Of a stretch of 64,000 nucleotides of DNA, positions 56,989-64,000 are shown one piece after another. The notes below the pieces were generated by a model. That model did no database searches. It worked only from the letters and a program-made list of their open reading frames with translations, and was not told where the DNA came from. The translations under genes and the position numbers were made by a program. The DNA is from Methylocapsa acidiphila B2 (GTDB lineage Bacteria; Pseudomonadota; Alphaproteobacteria; Rhizobiales; Beijerinckiaceae), in the NCBI RefSeq assembly GCF_000427445.1, contig NZ_KE386496.1, positions 1,714,406 to 1,778,405 of the forward strand, in the 5' to 3' direction. Numbering within the stretch: the stretch's first letter is position 1; every line of letters begins with the position of its first letter.

Positions 56989-58926
56989 ATGCGATTTCCG
57001 CCCTCCTTCCTCGACGACATTAAGGCGCGGCTTCCCGTCTCGGAGGTCGTGCGCCGGCGCGTCAAGCTCACCAAGGCCGGCCGCGAGTGGAAAGGCCTGT
57101 CCCCGTTCAACACGGAAAAAACCCCTTCCTTCTTCGTCAATGACCAGAAAATGGCCTGGTTCGATTTTTCCTCGGGCAAGAACGGCAATATTTTCGACTT
57201 CGTGATGCAGACCGACGGGGTTTCCTTTCCCGAGGCGGTCGAGCGCCTCGCCCGCGACGCGGGGCTCGCCGCGCCGCAGCGCTCCCACGAGGCCGAGGCG
57301 GAGGAAAAAGCGCGCCTAGGGCTCTACGAAGTTCTGGACCTAGCGGCCTCCTATTTCCAGGCGGAGCTCGCGGGCAGATCCGGCGCCAAGGCGCGCGCCT
57401 ATCTGGCCGAGCGCGGCCTGTCGCCCGAGACGCAGGCCCGTTTCCGCCTCGGCTATTCCTTGGGCGAAAAATACGCCTTGCGCGATCATCTCGCCGCGAA
57501 GGGGGTTCCCGCGGCCGCCATGATCGAGGCCGGGCTCTTGATCCATGGCGAGGAGATCGCCGTTCCCTATGACCGTTTCCGCGATCGGATCATGTTTCCG
57601 ATCTGCGACCGCTCAGGACGCGTCGTCGCTTTCGGCGGCCGCGCGCTCGCCAAGGACGTGCCGGCCAAATATTTGAATTCGCCGGAGACGAGCCTGTTTC
57701 ACAAAGGCTCGCTGCTCTACAATCATCATAACGCCCGCAAGGCAGCGCATGAAAGCGCGACTCTAGTCGTCGTCGAGGGTTATGTCGACGTGATCGCGCT
57801 GGCGCAGGCCGGCTTTCCCGCCGCGGTCGCGCCGCTCGGAACGGCCCTGACGCCCGATCAATGCGCGCTTTTGTGGAAGATGGCTGAAGAGCCGATCCTC
57901 TGTTTCGACGGCGACAAGGCAGGGCGCAAGGCCGCCTATCGCGCGATCGACATGGCGCTCCCCTTCATCGGCCCCGGCCGCTCCTTGCGCTTCGCCCTCT
58001 TGCCCGATGGGCAGGACCCCGACGATCTCGTGCGCTCCGGCGGCGCGGCGGCCATGGCGGCGATCCTGTCCCGCGCCGCGCCTCTCGCCGAACTCATTTG
58101 GCTCCGCGAGACGGAAACAGGCGTCTTCACGACGCCTGAGCGTCGGGCGGCGCTGGAGCGACGGCTCGCTGAAGTCGCCCTCGAGATCAAGGACGAGACG
58201 CTTCGCCGCTATTATAATGCGGATTTCAAGGAGCGGCTATTCAAGCTGTTCGGCCGAGGAGCTCAAGCGAATTACGGCCCGCGCCGGGCGGAGCGCGGAT
58301 CGGCCGCCGCGTCGCAGCGCCGCCGCTGGCCCAACCCCGCCGGCGCACGCGATTTCGCCGCGCAGGGTGCGCCCGCCATTAGCCCAAGCCTCGCGAACTC
58401 GCCTCTTCTACGCCCTGGCGTAGCTGGCCTGTCCTCGCGTGAGGCCTTGATTTTATTGCTGCTTTTAAATCATCCCGGTCTGATTGAACGATGGGCGGAA
58501 GCAATCGCCGATCTCGAATTCGCCGCCAAAGAGGCGAGCCGATTGCGCGACGCGCTTCTCGATCTCGCCGGCGCCGCCGCGCTCGATCGCGAAAGCCTGA
58601 AAGCGGCGGCCGAAGCGGGAGGCTTCGCCCCATTGCTCCAAAAGCTCGAAGCCCTGGCCGCGCATGGCTCGCATTGGTACGTCAAAGCTGAAGCCGCCGA
58701 GCCCGACGCCGAGAAAGTCCTCGAGCAAGCCCTGACCTTGCATCACAGGGCGAGAGCGCTACATAGAGAGTTGCAATCGGCGGAATTGGCCCTAGTTATG
58801 GAGGCCAATGAGGCCAATTTGCGCCGTCTGACGGATATTCGTGAGCAATTGCTGGCGTTGGGCGGAACTGAGGCGGCTGTGGACGGCTTCGGGGCTTTGC
58901 CCGGACGTCCGAGTCGAGGCGTGTGA
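56989..58926 (+). CDS. dnaG: DNA primase, zinc-site residues lost
   Basis: 645 residues from ATG 56989 (MRFPPSFLDDIKARLP). The N-terminal domain keeps the fold (VVRRRVKLTKAGREWKG, EKTPSFFVNDQK, GKNGNIFDFVMQTDG) but the usual Cys/His ligands read SPFN and DFSSGK, so no zinc can bind as in E. coli. TOPRIM core: RIMFPICDRSGRVVAFGGRA, VVVEGYVDVIALAQAGFPAA, LCFDGDKAGRKAAYRA. C-terminal helicase-binding region is Arg/Ala-rich. Makes RNA primers. Followed by rpoD, as in other Alphaproteobacteria. Confidence 0.95.
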   Translation: MRFPPSFLDDIKARLPVSEVVRRRVKLTKAGREWKGLSPFNTEKTPSFFVNDQKMAWFDFSSGKNGNIFDFVMQTDGVSFPEAVERLARDAGLAAPQRSHEAEAEEKARLGLYEVLDLAASYFQAELAGRSGAKARAYLAERGLSPETQARFRLGYSLGEKYALRDHLAAKGVPAAAMIEAGLLIHGEEIAVPYDRFRDRIMFPICDRSGRVVAFGGRALAKDVPAKYLNSPETSLFHKGSLLYNHHNARKAAHESATLVVVEGYVDVIALAQAGFPAAVAPLGTALTPDQCALLWKMAEEPILCFDGDKAGRKAAYRAIDMALPFIGPGRSLRFALLPDGQDPDDLVRSGGAAAMAAILSRAAPLAELIWLRETETGVFTTPERRAALERRLAEVALEIKDETLRRYYNADFKERLFKLFGRGAQANYGPRRAERGSAAASQRRRWPNPAGARDFAAQGAPAISPSLANSPLLRPGVAGLSSREALILLLLLNHPGLIERWAEAIADLEFAAKEASRLRDALLDLAGAAALDRESLKAAAEAGGFAPLLQKLEALAAHGSHWYVKAEAAEPDAEKVLEQALTLHHRARALHRELQSAELALVMEANEANLRRLTDIREQLLALGGTEAAVDGFGALPGRPSRGV

Positions 58927-59617
58927 ACGCATGCGTCTGGAGGTTGCGCCCAATATCCGCCGTCGGCAGCGCTTTCGCTGAGACTTCATCCTAATTTTTG
59001 GCGGTATGATCCATGTTCCAGCGCTTGCTCGATTGATGCTTGGTCCGAACGCGAACCGGTGGGCGGCGCGGCTTCAAGCCCGATGGTCCGGGCTCGACAA
59101 GAGCCGCTCTCTAGCCCATAAGGGCCGGTCCGCCCAATTATGGTCGTAGGAATCCATTGCCTCCGTTAAGACTGATGACAACCGTCTGGCGAAGCAGTCC
59201 TGGCGAGCTTAAGCCTCGCCAGCGGAAATGGAATCCGGCGTCGGGAACGGCCGCGCCGGAGATCGTGGGGCCTCGTCGTCGTGGGCGACGAAAAAGCCGA
59301 GGTCGATCGCCGGACCAATAAGGACGAAAGCCGGCTTTCGTCTTCGCGTCTCTCTAATCTCTCTCGTTGGATTCGGTCATGGTCTTGGATCGCCCCAATC
59401 CAAATTCGTCGTGACCGCCGACTGTCTTTGAAAGCTCCAGCTGCGTTTTTCCAAAGGCAAAGGCCGGACGTCGGAAGTTGGACTGCATCGCGTCGATCGG
59501 ACGGCTTTTGGATGATCAGGCCGCCCGAAATTTGCTCCAAGCCGGCGCTGCTTGCGCCCCGCCTTGCGAGCCTGCTGACAAATTGATCGTTTTTTGCGCA
59601 CCCGCGGAGACCCACTG
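58927..59617. promoter_or_regulatory. Long leader between dnaG and rpoD
   Basis: 690 bp. Inverted repeats: CTGGCGAG/CTCGCCAG at 59200-59222 (7-base loop) and a perfect 20-bp palindrome GACGAAAGCCGGCTTTCGTC at 59323-59342. Overlapping frames on both strands near 59170-59610 lack any recognisable protein signs. Likely holds the rpoD promoter and perhaps a terminator. Confidence 0.5.
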
Positions 59618-61669
59618 ATGGCGAAAAAGGACAGCGAGAAGGCCGAAGCAGAAGGCGGCGCGGTCGAGACCGCGGACAGCCCTTTGCTCGATCTATCCGA
59701 CGCCGCCGTCAAGCGAATGATCAAGCTCGCTAAAAAGCGCGGCTTCGTCACCTATGCCGAGCTGAACGCCGTTCTTCCCTCCGAGGAGGTGAATTCCGAG
59801 CAGATCGAGGACGTCTTGGCGATGCTCAACGAAATGGGCATCAACGTCACCGAGAACGAGGAGCAGGAAGAGGGCGAGACCGAGGAGGCGGCGGAGGAAG
59901 AGGAAGCCGAGGGCGGCGACCTCGTCGAGGCCGTCCAGTCGAAGGCTGTAGCTGTCCGATCCTCCGAGCCCGCCGACCGCACCGACGATCCGGTGCGCAT
60001 GTATCTGCGCGAGATGGGCTCGGTGGAGCTCTTGTCGCGCGAGGGCGAGATCGCCATCGCCAAGCGGATCGAGGCCGGCCGCGAGGCGATGATCGCCGGG
60101 CTTTGCGAAAGCCCTCTCACCTTTCAGGCGATCATCATTTGGCGCGATGAGCTGAACGACAGCAAGGTCCTGCTGCGCGACATCATCGACCTCGAGGCGA
60201 CCTATGCCGGCCCCGATGGGAAGAACACGCCCAAGATCGACATGACCGCGCCGGGCGCGGCCGAGGCCCTCGCCGCGCAACAGGCGCCGGCCACCGCGCC
60301 GCTCGATCCGCCTGCGCGCTTGCGTCCGGCCGACGAGGACATGGGTCTCGAGCCGCCAATTCCCGAGGACGCCTTCGACGAAGAAGACGATATGGAGAAC
60401 GCCGTATCGCTTTCTGCGATGGAGGCCGAGCTCAAGCCCAAGGTTCTGGACACGTTCGACCGGGTCGCCGACGCCTATAAGAAGCTGCGCCGTCTGCAGG
60501 ACCAAAATGTCGAGAACAAGCTCAAAAACGAAACTCTGACGCCTTCGCAGGAGCGCAAATACAAATCGCTCAAGAAGGAGATCGTCGCCGACGTCAAGTC
60601 GCTGGCGCTCAATCCCAATCGGATCGAGGCGCTGGTCGAGCAACTCTATGACATCAACAAAAGGCTGATCGGGCTCGAGACTAGGCTCCTGCGCCTCGCC
60701 GAAGGAAACGGCGTCGCGCGCGAGGACTTCCTCAAGAATTACCAGAATTCCGAGCTCGATCCGAAATGGCTGCTGCGGGTGTCGAAGCTCGGCGGCCGCG
60801 GCTGGAAGGATTTCGTCGCCCAGGCCAAGGAGCAGATCAAGGACATATTGGGCGAGATCCATGGGCTCGCGACCGAGACCGGCCTCGAGATCCAGGAATT
60901 CCGCCGCATCGTCCATCTCGTCCAGAAGGGCGAGCGCGAGGCGCGCCAGGCCAAGAAGGAAATGGTCGAAGCCAATCTTCGGCTCGTCATTTCGATCGCC
61001 AAGAAATACACCAATCGCGGCCTGCAATTTCTCGACTTGATCCAGGAAGGCAATATCGGCCTGATGAAGGCGGTCGATAAGTTCGAATATAGGCGCGGCT
61101 ATAAATTCTCGACCTATGCGACCTGGTGGATCCGGCAGGCGATTACCCGCAGCATCGCCGATCAGGCGCGCACGATCCGCATTCCCGTCCATATGATCGA
61201 GACGATCAACAAGATCGTGCGAACCTCACGCCAAATGCTGCATGAGATCGGCCGCGAACCGACGCCGGAGGAGCTTGCCGAAAAGCTCGCCATGCCGCTC
61301 GAGAAGGTCCGCAAGGTCTTGAAAATCGCCAAGGAGCCGATCTCGCTCGAAACTCCCATCGGCGACGAGGAAGATTCGCATCTCGGCGATTTCATCGAGG
61401 ATAAGAACGCGATCCTGCCGATCGACGCCGCGATCCAGTCGAATTTGCGCGAGACGACCACGCGGGTGTTGGCGTCGCTGACGCCGCGCGAGGAGCGGGT
61501 GCTGCGCATGCGCTTCGGAATCGGCATGAACACCGACCATACGCTCGAGGAGGTCGGCCAGCAATTCTCGGTCACGCGCGAGCGCATTCGCCAGATCGAG
61601 GCAAAAGCCCTGCGCAAGCTGAAGCATCCTTCGCGCTCGCGCAAGCTGCGGAGCTTTCTCGATAATTAA
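59618..61669 (+). CDS. rpoD: RNA polymerase primary sigma factor
   Basis: 683 residues from the ATG of [14 protein letters not shown]. Region 1.1 at ~28-90 ([18 protein letters not shown]), an acidic spacer, region 1.2 at ~125 ([20 protein letters not shown]), a long non-conserved region typical of Alphaproteobacteria, region 2 ([20 protein letters not shown], then [20 protein letters not shown]), region 3 and region 4 ([20 protein letters not shown], then [23 protein letters not shown]). Directs housekeeping transcription. Confidence 0.98.
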   Translation: MAKKDSEKAEAEGGAVETADSPLLDLSDAAVKRMIKLAKKRGFVTYAELNAVLPSEEVNSEQIEDVLAMLNEMGINVTENEEQEEGETEEAAEEEEAEGGDLVEAVQSKAVAVRSSEPADRTDDPVRMYLREMGSVELLSREGEIAIAKRIEAGREAMIAGLCESPLTFQAIIIWRDELNDSKVLLRDIIDLEATYAGPDGKNTPKIDMTAPGAAEALAAQQAPATAPLDPPARLRPADEDMGLEPPIPEDAFDEEDDMENAVSLSAMEAELKPKVLDTFDRVADAYKKLRRLQDQNVENKLKNETLTPSQERKYKSLKKEIVADVKSLALNPNRIEALVEQLYDINKRLIGLETRLLRLAEGNGVAREDFLKNYQNSELDPKWLLRVSKLGGRGWKDFVAQAKEQIKDILGEIHGLATETGLEIQEFRRIVHLVQKGEREARQAKKEMVEANLRLVISIAKKYTNRGLQFLDLIQEGNIGLMKAVDKFEYRRGYKFSTYATWWIRQAITRSIADQARTIRIPVHMIETINKIVRTSRQMLHEIGREPTPEELAEKLAMPLEKVRKVLKIAKEPISLETPIGDEEDSHLGDFIEDKNAILPIDAAIQSNLRETTTRVLASLTPREERVLRMRFGIGMNTDHTLEEVGQQFSVTRERIRQIEAKALRKLKHPSRSRKLRSFLDN

Positions 61670-61689
61670 ACGGCGGCGGGGGCCGGTCC

Positions 61690-62337
61690 ATGTATCAGCC
61701 AGCGCATCACCGCGAAGAACGTCTCGACGTTCAACATGGGCTGATTCGCGGCTCTCCGCTCGGAACCTTGGTCACTTTCGGAGCCGACGGACTCGCGGCC
61801 GACCTTATTCCCTTTATTCTCGATGAAACGGCCGGGCCGCGCGGAACGTTGCGGGCTCATGTCGCGCGCGCCAACCCGCTCTGGCGCGCGCATGATCCTG
61901 CCGTCGCGGCTCTCGTGATTTTCCAGGGTCCACAGGCCTATGTCACGCCATCCTGCTATGAAACCAAGCGGGAGACCGGGAAGGTCGTGCCAACATGGAA
62001 CTATATGACGGTTCACGCCTATGGCCACATGGCGGTGGTCGAGGATCGCGCCTGGCTTCTCACGCAGATCAACGCGCTGACCGATGGCATGGAGCAGGGC
62101 CGCGCTGAACCCTGGTCGGTCGCCGACGCGCCGCCGGATTTCATCGAAACCATGCTCGAACAGATCATAGGCCTCGAAATTCCGATTGATCGGATCGAGG
62201 GCAAATGGAAGCTCAGCCAGAACCGCTCGCGCGCCGACCGGGACGGGGTCATAGCGGGACTTTTCGCCTCGGCCGATTCCGCGCATCGAAGCTTAGCGAC
62301 GCTCATGTCGGCGAAGTTCAAGACAGAGGACCAATGA
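61690..62337 (+). CDS. PaiB-family FMN-binding protein
   Basis: 215 residues. Starts MYQPAHHREERLDVQHGL; family stretches RGSPLGTLVTFGADGLAADL, RAHVARANPLWRAHD, ALVIFQGPQAYVTPSCYETK and VPTWNYMTVHAYG. Homologues of Bacillus PaiB bind FMN-like ligands and repress sporulation-type genes; in Proteobacteria the role is not known. Starts 20 bp after rpoD. Confidence 0.9.
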   Translation: MYQPAHHREERLDVQHGLIRGSPLGTLVTFGADGLAADLIPFILDETAGPRGTLRAHVARANPLWRAHDPAVAALVIFQGPQAYVTPSCYETKRETGKVVPTWNYMTVHAYGHMAVVEDRAWLLTQINALTDGMEQGRAEPWSVADAPPDFIETMLEQIIGLEIPIDRIEGKWKLSQNRSRADRDGVIAGLFASADSAHRSLATLMSAKFKTEDQ

Positions 62338-62423
62338 CCACTGGAAACCGGCGCCGCCGGTTTCCTATGTCAAAAGCGATTGTCCTTGCGCTTGTCGATT
62401 TGGATCATCCGAAATCGTCTAAG

Positions 62424-62609
62424 CTAAGCCTTGGCCGCCTTGCGACGCGCCGGGCCGGGCGATTTCACGTGATCCCTGAGATCGAAAGGCTCGCGGTCCA
62501 GCCGCTTTTCAATCTCCATTTCGGAATGCTGCCTGAGATAGGCGAGCATGCCGTCCTGGAGGGCCGTTTCGGTAAAGCGGGCGTTCTGATTTGCCTTGCT
62601 GCGAGCCAT
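62424..62609 (-). CDS. Small basic hypothetical protein
   Basis: 61 residues from ATG 62609 (MARSKANQNARFTETALQDG), chosen because AGGGGA lies nine bases upstream; ATG 62618 directly abuts it. Body MLAYLRQHSEMEIEKRLDRE, then a Lys/Arg/Pro-rich end. Not recognised. Convergent with the PaiB-like gene. Confidence 0.5.
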   Translation of the reverse strand: MARSKANQNARFTETALQDGMLAYLRQHSEMEIEKRLDREPFDLRDHVKSPGPARRKAAKA

Positions 62610-62928
62610 GGAACTCATTCCCCTATTTCTCGGGATATAGGCGCCGCTCCTTTGCCCCGCCAGCCTTCGGCTCGTCGATCCGGACGCCGCCTCGGCGGCC
62701 TTCACTGGCGCGGTTATGTCAGAGAAGCAAACCGCAGGCCGCGCCAGCAAACCCGAATTGACTCAGGGCCTATTGAACACCTATAAATCCCGAATCTTTC
62801 GGTTTGGTTTGTAAATTGCCCGCACGGCGCTTTCTTTGGCGGACGTCAAAGCGAGCCGGCTAAGTTTTGCGCAGGCTCTTTAGCACGCGGGTTTAGGCGC
62901 TTAAACGCGCCGATTTCGGAGAAGTTTG
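62610..62928. promoter_or_regulatory. Intergenic region before rpmH
   Basis: About 320 bp between the small minus gene and rpmH, AT-rich in 62780-62820. Probable promoter for rpmH-rnpA. No gene found. Confidence 0.4.
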
Positions 62929-63063
62929 GTGAAGCGGACGTATCAACCGAGCAAGCTTGTGCGCAAGCGGCGGCATGGGTTTCGGGCGCGCATGGCGACG
63001 GTCGGCGGCCGCAAGGTAATCGCGGCGCGCCGCGCGCGCGGGCGCAAGCGGCTTTCCGCCTGA
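62929..63063 (+). CDS. rpmH: Ribosomal protein L34
   Basis: 44 residues from a GTG start: [17 protein letters not shown], then [19 protein letters not shown] and GRKRLSA. This is the full normal L34 sequence. A GGAGAAG site lies just upstream. The rnpA frame is open right through this gene, offset by one base. Confidence 0.97.
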   Translation: MKRTYQPSKLVRKRRHGFRARMATVGGRKVIAARRARGRKRLSA

Positions 63064-63572
63064 GCGGCGTCTTCGGTTCGGCGGAGTCGACGTCTTGCGG
63101 CGGGGACGGAAGCGGCGCTAAGCGCGCGGGGGCGCCACAACGGCTCACCCGCAGGGCCGAGTTCGTCGCGGCGGCCAAAGGCTGGCGCTTTCACGCCCAG
63201 GGCTTTGTCCTTCAGATCGCTTTGCAGCCAGAGCCGCGCCAGGACGACGCCGCTCCACGCTTTGGCGTCACCGTGACCAAAAAGCTCGGCGGCGCGGCCC
63301 TGCGCAATCGGATCCGCCGTCGCCTCAAGGAAGCCCTGCGCGGGATCGATCCGCTTCCCGCCCGCCCCGCGCATGATTATGTAATCCTGGCCCGGCCCGA
63401 AGCGCTTCGCATGGATTTCTCGGCGCTGCAGGAAGAGCTCGTCCGCGCCCTTCGTCATCGGCGCGCCAAACCCGCGCCGTCGGGCGCGGGCGGCAAGCCG
63501 CCGGTGAACAGAAAGCCCCAAAAAGAAAAACCAATGACGAAAGCCGCGTCCGATCGGAGCGACCCCGCCTGA
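63060..63572 (+). CDS. rnpA: Ribonuclease P protein component, start codon unclear
   Basis: Conserved RnpA core: [17 protein letters not shown] (codons from ~63141), [20 protein letters not shown] and [13 protein letters not shown]. Between rpmH and this N-terminus the frame has no ATG, GTG or TTG. The only near-standard start is a CTG at 63060 that overlaps the rpmH TGA (CTGA), giving ~170 residues; the frame is also open back through rpmH to 62787. A later TTG at 63222 would remove the conserved N-terminus. The C-terminus has an unusual Lys-rich extension. Binds the RNase P RNA to process tRNA. Confidence 0.85.
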   Translation: MSGVFGSAESTSCGGDGSGAKRAGAPQRLTRRAEFVAAAKGWRFHAQGFVLQIALQPEPRQDDAAPRFGVTVTKKLGGAALRNRIRRRLKEALRGIDPLPARPAHDYVILARPEALRMDFSALQEELVRALRHRRAKPAPSGAGGKPPVNRKPQKEKPMTKAASDRSDPA

Positions 63573-63939
63573 CCTCGAAGATTCCGAGCGCGCATTCGAC
63601 CTAAAGGGATGAGCGAGACCATTCCGGCTCGATGAGAGCCCTGTTGCGGAGGCCTCGCGGAAAACGCCCGCCGCAAAGGCCGGCGCGCCGCCCTCGACGC
63701 GGCCGGCGAGGTCTTGTATCTGATCGGTTGAAGAAGCGACGCAGCGCCTGCCCTCCCGGACGTTTCTCGGGAGACGTTTCCCTGATACGTCTCCCGCGTG
63801 TAAGACGGTGCGCCAGAGGCTTGGCGCGGAACGGACTTGATTTCTTCGGGACGGCCCATTGGCGGTTTTGGATTTCAGGCCCCTATTATGGACATGCCCC
63901 GAGATGGGGCGGATCGGCACGAGCGCGGACGCCAGAGGC
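63573..63939. other. Intergenic region between rnpA and probable yidC
   Basis: 367 bp, with a hairpin GGGAGACGT (63769-63777) and ACGTCTCCC (63787-63795), 9-bp perfect arms and 9-base loop. No U-run follows. No yidD gene is recognised here. Confidence 0.4.
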
Positions 63940-64000
63940 ATGCAGCAGCGGGACCCCAGGGACACGACCAATCTTTATCTGGCGATCGGGCTTTCCTGCA
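63940..64000 (+). CDS. yidC: Probable YidC/Oxa1 membrane insertase, start only
   Basis: From ATG 63940 the frame reads MQQRDPRDTTNLYLAIGLSC and continues past the window. The D.xNLYLAI.LS pattern is that of the first helix of YidC, which follows rnpA in most Alphaproteobacteria. Only 20 codons are visible, and the ribosome site (AGAGG directly before the ATG) is close. Confidence 0.5.
   Translation, partial: MQQRDPRDTTNLYLAIGLSC

Noticed and set aside
59166..59615. Overlapping frames in the rpoD leader
   Set aside because: Frames on both strands overlap inverted repeats and have no family match or good ribosome site.
59693..61192. Long minus-strand frame opposite rpoD
   Set aside because: Shadow of rpoD; compositionally biased, no domain recognised.

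Overview
The window is one end of an AT-richer prophage (about 1-17,430) joined to a GC-rich alphaproteobacterial chromosome (about 18,250-64,000). The host genes point to the Rhizobiales (Hyphomicrobiales), probably the Beijerinckiaceae/Methylocystaceae side. The pointers are the order hisB-DUF2628-hisH-hisA-hisF-hisE-coaA, a DnaG that has lost its zinc-binding cysteines, a PleC/PdhS-type histidine kinase, dnaG followed by rpoD, and many conserved short proteins. The genus is an inference from gene order and protein style, not from a search.

Prophage, 1-17,430, all on the minus strand. Reading right to left it is a complete head-to-tail morphogenesis run: large terminase, portal, XkdF-type prohead protease, major capsid, a small head protein, head-tail connector, a damaged gp10-like gene, tail terminator-like protein, tail tube, tail assembly chaperone with a programmed -1 frameshift, short tape measure, a GTA-type TIM-barrel protein fused to a DUF2460 domain, a dead IS5-family transposase, DUF2460, DUF2163, NlpC/P60 peptidase, and the start of a large tail-tip protein cut by the window edge. 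The DUF2460-DUF2163-NlpC block resembles the distal tail module of gene transfer agents and related siphophages. No integrase, lysis or replication genes are in view. Upstream of the terminase, 17,430-18,250 has no gene but carries three ~50-bp direct repeats about 231-235 bp apart, each holding a minus-strand sigma70-like promoter.

Chromosome, 18,250-34,200: glycolate oxidase subunits glcF and glcE without glcD; a divergent LuxI-type acyl-homoserine lactone synthase with no LuxR beside it; coaA and the histidine cluster; a UDP-glucuronate decarboxylase-like gene; a c-type cytochrome-like protein; trmFO; ligA; and an HU protein with a long Lys/Ala-rich tail. From 34,200 to 48,300 are small conserved proteins, an XRE regulator, a hemerythrin-domain protein, a DUF1254/DUF1214 protein, a Ppx/GppA phosphatase, a caspase-fold protein lacking both catalytic residues, a uracil-DNA glycosylase-like protein overlapping an MBL-fold hydrolase, a PleC-like histidine kinase and a secreted S10 carboxypeptidase.

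From 48,300 to 64,000: a 1,559-residue autotransporter built from ~1.1-kb internal duplications behind an AT-rich leader; divergent cobT and cobS (late cobalamin steps); a TIGR00645 membrane protein; dnaG and rpoD; a PaiB-like protein; and rpmH-rnpA leading into a probable yidC. rnpA has no ATG, GTG or TTG in frame ahead of its conserved N-terminus.

Most notable items: the frameshift in the tail chaperone, a beta module shared by connector and tail tube, the TIM-barrel/DUF2460 fusion, the triple promoter repeat, the pseudo-caspase, and the rpmH/rnpA start problem. No wholly new defence or mobile system was recognised.
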